Source: Amorphochlora amoebiformis
Lineage: Eukaryota; Cercozoa; Chlorarachniophyceae
Reading direction: 5' to 3'
DNA: 64,000 nucleotides
NCBI GenBank assembly: GCA_054601695.1
Contig: BAAHQB010000009.1
Coordinates: forward strand, 992,001 to 1,056,000
Below, piece by piece: positions 1 through 21,710 of this stretch. The notes under the pieces were generated by a model. That model was given only the letters and a program-made list of their open reading frames with translations. It was not told the DNA's origin and ran no database searches. The translations under genes and the position numbers were made by a program. The number at the start of each line of letters is the position of its first letter. The first letter of the stretch is position 1.

Positions 1-73
1 TAGGGGTTAAGAGTTAGGGTTGGGGTTAGGGCCAGGGTCAGGGTGAGGTTAGAGTTAGGATTAGAATGCAAAC

Positions 74-6415
<6,342 letters not shown>

Positions 6416-6646
6416 TTTTCTAGGAGATTTCCGTCGATATGTGTGACAAATAAACGTGACACGAATTCTGAATGAGAGATTTATTGGAGATCTCCATCCG
6501 GACTCTGCCACGTGTCATTGACCATTGGGCGGGTTGCCGCTTGCTAGCTCCCCACCACTCAAGGCAACTTCGTGTACAACTAAAAGAAAGGACTCACAGC
6601 AACAGAGTGGACACTCGAAAGCATTCTGGAGTAGAAGGCATAAAAA
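6416..6646. promoter_or_regulatory. Divergent intergenic region between the TCF25-like gene and the next plus-strand gene
   Basis: This 231-bp stretch separates the two start codons and must hold both 5' UTRs and promoters. It is free of TA microsatellite and has mixed base composition, unlike the introns on either side. No specific promoter motif was recognised. Confidence 0.4.
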
Positions 6647-7314
6647 ATGGTGGAGATTCAACATTTCGCGATCACTCTGGCTCTCATTTACCTTGGTCTC
6701 TCGACGAACGCGCAGGTGTTCTCGGTCTAAAATTACTTTCGAACGGAAAAAGAACTAAGTTGTGCGATTTTTGCCTCGGAATAAATATAGCTATGCGGCA
6801 AGGGCCCCATTTGAGCCTGAGAAGGCCTGGGAGGCTTGCGCACCCATGCTCACACAGCCATTCCCATTTTTTCGTAGGTTCGAAGCACAAGGTCGGTGCC
6901 TCGCGCGCATGCCCATCCCGTGCAAAAAACGAAGCCGTTAATTGAGAACTGCCCGATTCCCAAGGCGACGAAGATTGCGCATGCGACAGTGCAGGCTGCG
7001 AGCGGAAGGAGGGCAAGCAGTGCAAGCAGGACGAAGCGACAGGCGCAGATGGGAAATGTGGCGAGGGACATTGAGGCTTGGCACCAAGATGATCTTGTGA
7101 AGTTTACGGCTGTGAAGGTAGGCTGGACTAGGGTCTATGGGTATGTATTGGGAAAAGGTTCTGACATACATATGTTCACATACAATTAAATGCAAATGTA
7201 CACCGTATGTGAAACATAGAAAAATGTTTAAGATATGTATGTTTTATATGCGGATAGGAAGAGTACGACTGTACGTCACTGAGAACATCTACATACATAC
7301 ACACACACACACAT

Positions 7315-7362
<48 letters not shown>

Positions 7363-7389
7363 TTATATTATATATATAAACACACACTC

Positions 7390-7433
<44 letters not shown>

Positions 7434-7585
7434 TATTATAGAAATATATATATATATATATATATATCTACAGATTAATATAGAATTATTTATCTATATG
7501 CAGAAAGGAGGGTTACGTTTGTATGTAGTGTATTATCTCATTGGAAAAGGGTGGGCCGTCGAAGATGAACAAGACGGTATATATA

Positions 7586-7660
<75 letters not shown>

Positions 7661-7999
7661 ATGTATATATATATATATATATACATATATATGCATAATA
7701 TATATGTATATAAGTGTACTACATATTGATATTTTCATATATGTGTATTCATACGATGATCCAACCCTTTCTGTAAGGCCGAGGAAACTCTAACGTGTAT
7801 GTACTTTCGTATGCACATACATACATACATACAGGAAGAGATACAACCTATAATAATAATAATAATAATATATATATATATATATATATAACATATAATG
7901 TATATATATATTTATATATATATATGTATATATGTAGATATATATATTCGTACATACACATAAATACATACAACCTTGTGAAATTATACATGTAAACAA

Positions 8000-8061
<62 letters not shown>

Positions 8062-8146
8062 CATAAATATACATACAACCTTATATATATACATACATAT
8101 TCACATAATGCAACTTATTTGTATATCAGAATATATAAACAAATAT

Positions 8147-8220
<74 letters not shown>

Positions 8221-8309
8221 CATACATATGTGTGTCCTATATATATACATATATATATATATTATATATATTATATATTTATATATATATATATATAATG
8301 TATATAATG

Positions 8310-8382
<73 letters not shown>

Positions 8383-8429
8383 CATAATCCAACCCTCTCT
8401 AGTCTACTAAAACCGATTTTGGACGACCC

Positions 8430-8460
<31 letters not shown>

Positions 8461-8558
8461 TATATATATATATGTATCATAATCCAACCCTCTCTATTCT
8501 ACTAAAACCGATTTTAGACGACCCTAACATATGAAAATGTAGATTGGTATGTGTATAC

Positions 8559-8596
<38 letters not shown>

Positions 8597-8892
8597 CATC
8601 ATAATCTTACCCGCTCTATTCTATTAAAACCGATTTTAGACGACCCTGACATATGAAAATGTAGATTGGTATACAGCATATCCAAGCACATGTTTACATT
8701 ATACTATCTTCCCACTCCAAAAGACACGTGTTTGTTCTAATCTAACACCTATGCATGTGTATGACGCATGTAAGCACATATGTTTTACTTCAAGGCCGAG
8801 TTTGGGCCACTCTGAGAGAAGAAGGGGCCGATAATGGGGGTATTAAAGGAAACCTTCTGGTTGGTATTCACTGCGACGGGTATATATCTATA

Positions 8893-8927
<35 letters not shown>

Positions 8928-9008
8928 ATAGTTAGATGTCTCCTGGTATTTATTAAGGTGTATATTGTGTGGTGGAAAATATTCTGGATGTCATGTATGT
9001 GGATGATG

Positions 9009-9059
<51 letters not shown>

Positions 9060-9700
9060 ATACATATATATTATGGTATAGTGTAATGCTTCAATGCTAT
9101 ACACTGGGAATATCTGTACTTAAATTTTCAGGTTGATGTACATATATATATATATATATATGCATTATATACATATATATTTATATACATATGTACCTAT
9201 ATATATTATATATATATATATATCTATACGTATATACATATATATATATATATATATATGTATTCTTAGACTCCCAGTGTCACACATGTGCATAGAAAGG
9301 AAAGAGAGAAAGGAAAGAGAGAAAGGAAAGAGAGAAAGGAAAGAGAGAAAGGAAAGAGAGAAAGGAAAGAGAGAAAGGAAAGAGAGAAAGGAAAGAGAGA
9401 AAGGAAAGAGAGAAAGGAAGAGAAAGGGAGAGAGATAGAGAGAAAGAGAGTGTGATTGAGACAGGGCGAGAGAAAGAGAGTGTGATTGAGACAGGGCGAG
9501 AGAAAGAGAGATAGAGAGAGAGAGGGAGACATTGTGTTTGAGAGAGAGAGGGGGGAGATAGAAAGAGAGGGAGACAATGAGACAGAGAGAGAGAGGAGAA
9601 TAACAGAAAGAGAGATGGAGAGAGAGAGAGAGAAAGAGAGGAGGAAGAGGGGGAGAGATAGAAGATTAAACTTTGTTTGTTTGTACGTATTTACATATGT

Positions 9701-9741
<41 letters not shown>

Positions 9742-9965
9742 CTTTCTCCAGTGAGTCTGGGTCCCCTGGGTCCCTTAGGGTGCGACGGTTAGCCGATGCG
9801 TCAAGGCCATATATGCTTAAGGTATTAAATTATACCATATATATATATATATATATATATTTAAATACATATATGGATAATATACACATATTGTTAATAT
9901 TAGCTGATGACCCGTCAATGTCATATAATGCTTTGTGTTAAACCATGTAATGACATATATATATA

Positions 9966-10013
<48 letters not shown>

Positions 10014-10146
10014 GTATATGTATATATCGTCCGACCCATCAAGGCCATATATTTAAGGCATCAAGTCATATATACACATTTACATATAAATTATATATAT
10101 ATATATATATAACATATATAACATATATATATATATATATATATAT

Positions 10147-10195
<49 letters not shown>

Positions 10196-10275
10196 TGGCC
10201 GGCCTGTCAAGGCCATATCTGCTTAGGTATTAAACCATATATAATATATTCTACATACATACACATACATATATC

Positions 10276-10306
<31 letters not shown>

Positions 10307-10597
10307 GTATATATTCATATATGTGTAGAGACAATGTATGTAGAAAGTTAACATTATACTTAACAGGAGGCCGTCGCCCTGAAAGGCTTGATAGAGAGCT
10401 TAGAAGAGCTTCAAGCTGACAAGTCTATACCTTCAGATAAGAGACTTTTTGCCCTCGAGGTAAGAAAATACACATGAGAAATTTTTGAACGGTCTAGAGA
10501 GAATGTGGATATTTAAAATATGTAAATAAAGACAATACGTCTATATCATGTGATTTAAACTTTTTCATGCTAAGAATAATACTGAATATTATATATA

Positions 10598-10666
<69 letters not shown>

Positions 10667-10860
10667 ATACGTGTGTGTGTGCGTGTGATTATGCATACAT
10701 ATACACATATATATATATATATTTATATATATATATATATATTATATATATATATATATGTATATCACATACATATATATGATTAAAAGATATTTATGTA
10801 CATATATGCATGTATATACAACATATGTATGCATTATATATGTGTATATGTGTATATATG

Positions 10861-10907
<47 letters not shown>

Positions 10908-10971
10908 TTATATATGTATATATCTAGATATGCATTATTATAGATTTATCTGTTTTCAACGGACTGTATAC

Positions 10972-11020
<49 letters not shown>

Positions 11021-11119
11021 TTCATATGTATCAATAAATATATAAAAATATACATCATACTTTAGGACCCTAATGGATTGCATGCTGCGAAGGAAGTGAT
11101 AATGAATTCTGTCCAGTAG
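6647..11119 (+). CDS. Unrecognised protein with signal peptide and basic leader, probably plastid-targeted (~227 aa)
   Basis: Exons: 6647-6715, 6878-7117, 7504-7576, 8795-8879, 9752-9821, 10367-10459, 11066-11119 (TAG stop). All seven join in phase and total 684 nt. Exon 1 encodes [20 protein letters not shown] plus NAQ, a classic signal peptide. Exon 2 is a leader rich in R, K, S, T and A (for example [14 protein letters not shown]) with hardly any acidic residues, until an acidic segment ([11 protein letters not shown]) begins the mature part. That form suggests import into a complex plastid; a secreted protein is the alternative. The mature region includes [33 protein letters not shown] and a helical end ([16 protein letters not shown]). 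I do not recognise the family. A second 3' end is possible: donor after 11095, then terminal exon 12044-12085. Introns carry partial copies of exons 8795-8879 and 9752-9821. Confidence 0.75.
7757..8690 (+). repeat. Partial copy of exon 8795's 5' end, plus three ~75-bp repeats, in TA repeats
   Basis: At 7757-7793 a pyrimidine-rich acceptor is followed by GCCGAGGAAACTCTAAC, echoing the start of the real exon at 8795 (GCCGAGTTTGG). Three further copies of a related intronic block (CCAACCCTCTCT.., ACCGATTTT.GACGACC) lie at about 8385, 8478 and 8595. All are upstream of the real exon. Confidence 0.7.
9291..9660 (+). repeat. GA-rich minisatellite, ~13-bp unit
   Basis: About ten near-perfect units of GAAAGGAAAGAGA run from 9291 to 9415, followed by degenerate (GA)n and two 37-bp copies containing GTGTGATTGAGACAGGGCGA. 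The block lies in the intron before exon 9752. Confidence 0.85.
9900..10236 (+). repeat. Ladder of three partial copies of the 3' end of exon 9752-9821
   Basis: Copies at about 9900-9945, 10026-10068 and 10192-10236 each resemble the last ~30 nt of the exon (CGTCAAGGCCATATATGCTT) and its donor context, ending in (TA)n. Divergence differs between copies. All lie downstream of the real exon. Confidence 0.8.
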
Positions 11120-11171
11120 TGTAGTTTTGTACAGCCCGGCAAATGCATCATATACTGCATATACATATATT

Positions 11172-11225
<54 letters not shown>

Positions 11226-11267
11226 CACTATGCTATGTCTTACATAACTAGACCCTTCGGCCTATAG

Positions 11268-11925
11268 CGTGTATCCAACTTACTAGTACTCACGCTAGGT
11301 ACGTACGTAATTACGTTTTCATATTCGTACACTCACGACCTTAACCTTTGAAGTATCATGGTATACGTCTAGTACGTACGTACGTACATAAGTTCGAAGA
11401 ATAATAATTTATTTGGAAGAGATTTTAAACTCATGTCACTACGAGATTGAAATATCATTGTACTAGTTATCGTCTTTATTGACCCTACACTACGTATAAA
11501 TGTAAAATTCTCATGTATCGTATATTGAACTTACTGGTTATAGTGCTCATGATCAGTACGTACGTACGCTCACGACCTTAGCCTTTGAAGTATCATGGTA
11601 TACGTACGTATATCTCGTTGAAATCTAGATACGTACGTATATACGTATGAAGAACATTGTTTTATTTAGTATACTAAACATCATGGTCACTATTAGATTG
11701 AAATATGATATGAAGCCTACGTATATGATGTGTCATACAGTGAAGTTCTCAGATCTAGACCAGTCACCAACCTAGCAACTGGCGTGTATTGTATCCAATT
11801 TACTCATGATCAGTACGTATACGTACGTAGTAACATTTCGTTTCCATATACGTACACTCACGACCTTAGCCTTTGAATTATCATGGTACGTATATACGTA
11901 TATGAGTTCGAAGAACATTAATTTA
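11268..11925 (+). repeat. Three diverged ~260-bp tandem repeats rich in TACGTACGTA
   Basis: The block CTCACGACCTTAGCCTTTGA, followed by TATCATGGTA and (TACG)n, recurs near 11333, 11571 and 11857. Each is followed by GAAGAACATT-type sequence and ATTTATTTAG. The block follows the stop at 11119 and precedes the alternative terminal exon at 12044. Confidence 0.75.
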
Positions 11926-12043
11926 TTTAGTATCCGAATTGAACTAGAGACTTTAAACAATCATGATAACTAAATATGTATAGAACAGTGCAAGACCCTA
12001 CGTATATTGTTAAATTTATATCATCTTTCTTTCTTCTCTATAG

Positions 12044-12085
12044 TCGAGAGCGCGAGTTGACCGCAAGCACCTACGTACGGAATAA
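12044..12085 (+). CDS. Possible alternative terminal exon of the 6647-11119 gene
   Basis: A very strong acceptor (CTTTCTTTCTTCTCTATAG) precedes an open phase-0 exon, SRARVDRKHLRTE, ending in TAA that overlaps AATAAA. It would join a phase-0 donor after 11095, giving HAAKE-SRARVDRKHLRTE instead of the stop at 11117. It has the better acceptor of the two ends, but the upstream donor (GAAgtgata) is weak. Confidence 0.4.
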   Translation, partial: SRARVDRKHLRTE

Positions 12086-12523
<438 letters not shown>

Positions 12524-12645
12524 TCAAGTATTGAAATATACACCTGATACGTCACGTCCAGACTCTGTGGAGTCTCGTATAAAACACAAAAACCTGAGTG
12601 TATACCTATATGTAAAAATTAAACAAACTACATGTGGAATATATG

Positions 12646-12684
<39 letters not shown>

Positions 12685-13045
12685 CATATATACTTGTCTG
12701 CAATATATATAATATATATAAATATATATATATATTTATGTATGTATATACATATATATATACTTTCATATGTGATATATATATATATCTATATAAATAT
12801 ATATATATATATATATGCGTATATAAATTTATTTATATCAATACACATTTTTTTAGTGCACACATACACATATACACATACATACATACACAAACATATA
12901 TATATATATATATATATGTTTTCATATGTGTACATCCATGCATATAGGCAAAGTATAGATTGTTAATACTTGAAAAACCTGTTGTCGATATATACATATA
13001 TGTGTATATATATGTGTATATATGTATATATATATATATATATAT

Positions 13046-13088
<43 letters not shown>

Positions 13089-13421
13089 ATGGGTGGTTGA
13101 AAAATATGTAAATAGTTTATTATAGTAGTATGCTTATATAGTATACCTATTATATATACTAGTATGTTAATATAGTATACCCTTCTTCAAGTAGGGTATT
13201 CTTCATTATCTCCATAGCGTTCTGTGTACACAATGCATATATGTTAAATATATATGTTATGTATATGTATATGTATGTATGTAAATGTATATGTATGTGT
13301 GTATATATATATATGTGTATGTATATATACGTATATATTATATCTCTGTATATATATATATATATGTATTGATGTTTTGTTATTGCATATAAGTGTATAC
13401 AAATATAAAATTTTTGCATAA

Positions 13422-13465
<44 letters not shown>

Positions 13466-13589
13466 TATACAATATATACGATATATTATTATGTACACGT
13501 GCATATATATATATATGTATCTATATATATGTATATATATATATATATATATGTATATAAGAGTATAAGACATGAATTGTACTCAATAA

Positions 13590-13625
<36 letters not shown>

Positions 13626-13645
13626 ATTTACATATATGTGTATAA

Positions 13646-13706
<61 letters not shown>

Positions 13707-13824
13707 CATACATGTATATAATATATATATATATAATTTAAGTGCAAATACGCAATTTGTATGTACATAATTATTGCTACATATATACAAACATCTATAT
13801 ATATATATATACACACACACACAC

Positions 13825-13860
<36 letters not shown>

Positions 13861-13957
13861 TCTTACCCTTGAAGGAGTATTGAATCCAAGCTTCATGGTC
13901 GGATTACAAGGGATAAGATTTACCTGCACAATATACATATAAATATACATGCCTATA

Positions 13958-13994
<37 letters not shown>

Positions 13995-14058
13995 TTCATA
14001 TAAATATATATATATATATATGTGTATATGTATGATATACGTATATGAAATGTATGTA

Positions 14059-14102
<44 letters not shown>

Positions 14103-14170
14103 GCATATACAATATGTATGCATGATTTGCAACCAATATACTCATTTGTATACAACGATAGGAAATGTAT

Positions 14171-14224
<54 letters not shown>

Positions 14225-14687
14225 CTGTGTATATATATACAAGGGTACATATACACATTTTCATAAATATATACATACATATGATACAAACCTAACAAAC
14301 ATCACACACCCATACACACACAAACATATATTGCAAACCCCACGCCCAATATATTCACATTCACACCCAACAATACCAAAAAACCTTAACTCTCCTACTC
14401 CTCAGCGCTCTCGCCAGACTGATTTATTACGCAAAATTACGATTTAGTCCGAGTGACTAATATAGTGATGACTAGACTAAAGCTCAGGAGAAGAGAGAGA
14501 GAGAGAGAGGGATGACATGAAGTATTTATGATAATGTATGTGTGTATATATGTATATATGTGAGAGTATATATATATATATATATATATACAGATATATG
14601 TATGTATATTTAGATAGATGTATATATATATATATATATATATGGATATGTACATTAATATACCTATACATGTATATAATATATATA

Positions 14688-14752
<65 letters not shown>

Positions 14753-14845
14753 GAGACAACCTCCTTGCATGATCCTCGCTGTCGTTAACCCCGTCAATGA
14801 CAGTATATTGAATAAATGAGTGGTGGGGTGACCTATAGTAAGGGT

Positions 14846-14887
<42 letters not shown>

Positions 14888-15030
14888 ATAATATATATAT
14901 ATATACATACATATATATATATATATATGTTAACCCCGTCAATGACAGTATATTGAATAAATGAGTGGTGGGATGACCTATAGTATGGGTATATATACAT
15001 ACATATATGTGTGTATATATACACATATAT

Positions 15031-15083
<53 letters not shown>

Positions 15084-15140
15084 AACCCCGTCAATGACAG
15101 TATATTGAATAAATGAGTGGTGGGGTGACCTATAGTATGG

Positions 15141-15181
<41 letters not shown>

Positions 15182-15329
15182 CACATATATGTATGTGTAT
15201 ATGTATATGTATAATATGTATATGTATGTTAACCCCGTCAATGACAGTATATTGAATAAATGAGTGGTGGGACGACCTATAGTATGGGTATATATACATA
15301 CATATATATGTGTATATATACACATATAT

Positions 15330-15370
<41 letters not shown>

Positions 15371-15466
15371 AACCCCGTCAATGACAGTATATTGAATAAA
15401 TGAGTGGTGGGGTGACCTATAGTATGGGTATATATATATATATATGTATATATATAATGTATATAT

Positions 15467-15508
<42 letters not shown>

Positions 15509-15564
15509 AACCCCGTCAATGACAGTATATTGAATAAATGAGTGGTGGGGTGACCTATAGTATG

Positions 15565-15631
<67 letters not shown>

Positions 15632-15700
15632 GTGTATGTTTGTTAACCCCGTCAATGACAGTATATTGAATAAATGAGTGGTGGGGTGACCTATAGTATG

Positions 15701-15741
<41 letters not shown>

Positions 15742-15881
15742 CTAATACGTGTATTACATGAGCAAGATAGAATATATACATATCATCTCATTAGGTATAT
15801 ATATATATATACCCAGATTCCCCTAGATAAATACATACATACATGTTTAACCAATATACGTATGTGAATAGATAAAAATAA

Positions 15882-15963
<82 letters not shown>

Positions 15964-16376
15964 GGCATGCACATGAAATAAGGTACCTATCGAGATAGTA
16001 GTCCATAGCAGACAAGATGTCATCCATTCGATTCACCTTGCCGCTAGGAACAAGCCTTTCGCGCAAATCCTAAAATATATCCGAGAAGAAATCGAATTTT
16101 TATTTTTTGTTTTTTCTCCTCGGGGATAGGATAAAGACAAAAAAGGAAAAGGAGAAAAAAAAAAAAAAAAAGCGGGTACGTTTAGAAGCAAATCGATTTT
16201 TTTAATTTTATTTTTTTTATTTTTATTATTTTTTTCTTCTTTTTTTGGAATAGGAAAGCAGATAGAACCAGTTGAAAGAGTAGAGGGATCCAACCATTTT
16301 ATTTTTTTATTTTTTATTTTTCCTATTTTTTCGGGAATAGGGTATATATATATTTATATATGTATATATATATATG

Positions 16377-16419
<43 letters not shown>

Positions 16420-16516
16420 ATATATTATAACCTGATCAGGTGCGTGTAGAGAGACAGCAAGGGCAACTTTTGGTACCTCGTCTGCTAGTCTATACCTTTA
16501 TATATATATTATATAT

Positions 16517-16549
<33 letters not shown>

Positions 16550-16578
16550 GTATCTATTTATAATACATATACATTTTC

Positions 16579-16618
<40 letters not shown>

Positions 16619-16754
16619 GAAAAAATAAATAAAGCTTGTCTATACCCTTACATACATGTATTGTACATGCATTGTTGTATAATACATGTGCATATAAATA
16701 TACCTATGCAAATGTATGTATAGTGGTGTACTGGTAAATATATGAAACAGACAT

Positions 16755-16819
<65 letters not shown>

Positions 16820-16918
16820 TATATATATACATCTCAAACGGTCAATTCATCTATATGTATTATATATATATATATATATATTCAGATATATGTAAATATA
16901 TTAGGAATATTTATTTAT

Positions 16919-16955
<37 letters not shown>

Positions 16956-17010
16956 GTGTTAAAAATATATGTGTATATATGCAAGTATGTATACATCTAT
17001 ATACACATGT

Positions 17011-17073
<63 letters not shown>

Positions 17074-17737
17074 CATGCATGTATATAGAAATCTAAGTGG
17101 CATATGATTATAACTAAAAATATTCTATTTTTTATCTATATATACACATGTTATATATGTATACGTATATATATATATATATATATATATAAATACATAA
17201 ACATCATATAATACATATATATATACATATATATATTATATATACATAAACATATTACATATGTTCATATATACATGTATATATATGTACGTATTCATTA
17301 AGACATATATTTATATTTACATTGCGGGCACGATGCCGACGGTCGACACTGTTATATGCCCAATTCCCAGATTAAACATTCGTGTATCGTGGATACCCTA
17401 ACATATATTGTTACTTATCATTCTTTTCATCATTAACTTTATTTTAATCCTTCTTTTCATCATTAACTTTATTTTAATATTCTTATTATTGTTGGTGTTA
17501 TTATATCTAATATTAATTTGGTGTTATTATTAATAGCTGTTGTATATTAGAGCTCAGGTGGAACTATGAAGTAAAGTTTTCCGGTGGTAATCCGGTAGTA
17601 ACGGGTAGCAACACGAGAATATACATGGTGGAACATTCATGTATGATATAAATTTTCTTTTTCCATGGATTATTTTGGTGCCTTTGTTATTAATTTTAAT
17701 ACTATTATCATATCTATTCATATGTATATATATGTAT

Positions 17738-17783
<46 letters not shown>

Positions 17784-17845
17784 ATTGTCTTACTTTTATA
17801 GCCCCCAAGACGGCGTCGAAGTTGTCGAGAGGCTCTCCCATTCCT

Positions 17846-17886
<41 letters not shown>

Positions 17887-18059
17887 TATATATCGGCATC
17901 ACAGGCCACGCGTCCCCGTGTACTGACAAAGACAGGCATAGGGTATGTATATGTATATATACATGAATATATTATATATATATATATATATGTACTGACA
18001 AAGACTGGCATAGGGTTCCAGTGTCTACGAGGGCATGTATATGTATATATACATGAACA

Positions 18060-18135
<76 letters not shown>

Positions 18136-18277
18136 TTATATATATGCATTTTATATATTCGTAAATACAATATACATACTAAACAGCATTTACGCGGATA
18201 CAAAAGTATACTGTGTGCATTATATGGATATGTACATACATTACGTGTAAGAATATATGTAAACTATGTATATATAT

Positions 18278-18308
<31 letters not shown>

Positions 18309-18433
18309 CATGCATTAAGTATGTATATATACACATACACACATAAATTTATATGTATACATATATACATATACAATATGTATGTATATACACACATATA
18401 TATATAAATATGTATTCATATATACATATATAA

Positions 18434-18464
<31 letters not shown>

Positions 18465-18621
18465 TTATTATTATTATTATTATTATTATAATCACCCATA
18501 AAAACGACGTTTCGAATCGGACGAATCTTATTGGCCAAGAGGAGCTGTTAGATTTATACACACATTTATATATTTTTTTATGTTATATTATACACAACCA
18601 TATATATATATATATATATAA

Positions 18622-18674
<53 letters not shown>

Positions 18675-18726
18675 ATAAGTTTTTCATCGCTAGAATCCCT
18701 TTGCTGAGATACTTATATCATGTATC

Positions 18727-18776
<50 letters not shown>

Positions 18777-19032
18777 ATATATTCTATTCTATGTAGCAGA
18801 TTTCTTTGTATATTAACCACTAAGAATCCCTCTTGGATACATATAAAACTATTTTATATATATATATATATACATATATATTGCATATATGTATACTATA
18901 CATATATAATATAAATACAAATATATATACATGTATATGTATATGATGGGGTGTATATGTAAATCTAAAAATTCTATGTACTGTAATATATGTCATATAT
19001 TTATATATTACCTGTTCAAGATTCTCTCCAAT

Positions 19033-19116
<84 letters not shown>

Positions 19117-19513
19117 GTGTATATGTATATTGTTAACGCAGTGGTATTGTGGACAGTGGTCCGATTGAAGTCTTTCCGAATTCTGATTTTAACTTTCCAT
19201 TTTGCATGGCTACTTGCTCTTCACTACAAACGAAGAGGGTACTCATGGGTAACATTAGGCGTGAAATGACATGATATGGCGTGACGTCACGCTTTGTCAT
19301 GGTACCACGAAAGCCCGTTACTACCGGGTACTGACGGGTACCACCGGGTACTACCGGGTATGGATGATACGATCTCCGAACGATCTCCAGAATCTCCATC
19401 GATCTCGAGCGGTCTATATTAGGGCTACGATAACGTTTCAGTACTTACAGACATCTACCCATCGAGCTGCGTTTACTGATGCTATCTGTATTATTGTATC
19501 TCTGCACTAACAG

Positions 19514-19574
<61 letters not shown>

Positions 19575-19923
19575 GTATGTATATATATATATATATATAT
19601 GTATAACATATGTGTATATATTTGTATATACATATATATATATATATATATATAAACGTATACATATTACATCACCTGCTCTAGAATCTCTCCCGTGGTG
19701 AGGTTTCGAATAAGACCCATAGTACCTTCAATAGTAATTTACATATAAATGTGTATACATATGTCTATGTCTCTCTGTGTGTAAGTCTATATGTGTATAT
19801 ATATATATGTATGTATATGTGTATATATGTATATATATATGTATAAGACCCATGCTACCGGCAAGAGTAATTTACATATAAATGTATGTACATATATCTA
19901 TATCTCTCTGTGTGTAAGTATAT

Positions 19924-19969
<46 letters not shown>

Positions 19970-20133
19970 CCTGTAGCGCAAAAACGACATCCCATTCTGC
20001 AGCCAACCTAACGGTAATTTCGGTTATGTGACAAATACTGTAGTCTTTGCACATATAATATATATATATATATATGTATTATATATATATATATATATAT
20101 ATGCATGTACATATGGGTATGTATAAAAATATA

Positions 20134-20180
<47 letters not shown>

Positions 20181-20215
20181 ATATTGTACTAATGTGTTTA
20201 CTCGTATACGTTTTT

Positions 20216-20272
<57 letters not shown>

Positions 20273-20359
20273 CATATACATATGTGCATATATTCCAATG
20301 TATTTAACATAAATTGAAGAGTGTATATGTTCATTATATATATATATATGTATAATATA

Positions 20360-20398
<39 letters not shown>

Positions 20399-20829
20399 TA
20401 CATACATACATATCAATATAAACCTAAAAAGTTTATACACAATAAACATTTGCAGAAACCTTTGTAAAATACACTAATATACTTGTATGTACGTATGTAA
20501 CACATACATATACTTACATACATCTGCTCGTCTAAATATATATATAATTATGTATATGTATATACGTATATGTAATAAATATGTATTTAAATACTATATA
20601 TGATTCATAAGGAGAATTATATAGATACATCTGTACACGTATATGTGTACATGTACATATAAATGTGTCTATATATGTGTGTATATATAATATATATATA
20701 TACATATATATATATAAATATATGTATGTATGTATATATATATATATATATGTGTGTATACATGTATATATATGTATATATATATTATATTCATATATAT
20801 ATATATATATATATGTATAAGTATGTATG

Positions 20830-20902
<73 letters not shown>

Positions 20903-21117
20903 GTGTACACATCCCCATACCATTTATACCTCCTAGATTGTAAATTTATACATACATATATATATATATATATACATATATTTATATATACATATATACA
21001 TATATACATATATATATATGTATATGTTTATCATATGTACATCTAGACATTCACAAAACAAAAATCCTCCTAAGGGGGGATATGTATTGTATTTTTACAT
21101 ACATATATCATACGCAC

Positions 21118-21163
<46 letters not shown>

Positions 21164-21212
21164 TATATATTGTATACCTGAGAAGAGACACATAGAGCAT
21201 TGTACTTGTCAT

Positions 21213-21254
<42 letters not shown>

Positions 21255-21433
21255 ACCTGAGAAGAGACACATAGCGCATTATAGTTGTCATGTGCTATAA
21301 TCACACTCTCAATAAGCTGCTTGTCCTAAAAAGCGATTTTAAAAAATTACATATAGATCTGGACTATACTATTATATCTACACAGGGATATTATATTCAA
21401 AGCGTAGGGGGGAAATAGAGAGAGGAAGAGAGA

Positions 21434-21480
<47 letters not shown>

Positions 21481-21586
21481 GAAGAGAGAGAGAGGAGAGA
21501 GAGAGAAAAAAAAGAGAGAGGAAGAGAGAGATAGAAGAGAGGAAGAGAGAGAGAGAGAAAGAGAGAGAAAGAGAGATGAAGAGAGA

Positions 21587-21625
<39 letters not shown>

Positions 21626-21669
21626 GAGAGAGAGAAGAAAGAGAGACACACAGGGAGAGGAAAGAAGGA

Positions 21670-21710
<41 letters not shown>

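Noticed and set aside
1-60. TTAGGG-like sequence at the left edge, as a chromosome end.
   Set aside because: Degenerate, short, and within a gene that continues to the left. Similar arrays occur at many inner sites.
14929-15703. Regular repeats with spacers, CRISPR-like in layout.
   Set aside because: The repeats are copies of a gene's splice site and exon, the spacers are (TA)n, and the genome is eukaryotic.
19133-19399. An 88-codon minus-strand ORF ([14 protein letters not shown]).
   Set aside because: It lies in an rlmN intron, partly on a short TACCGGGTAC repeat, and the flanking exons join without it.
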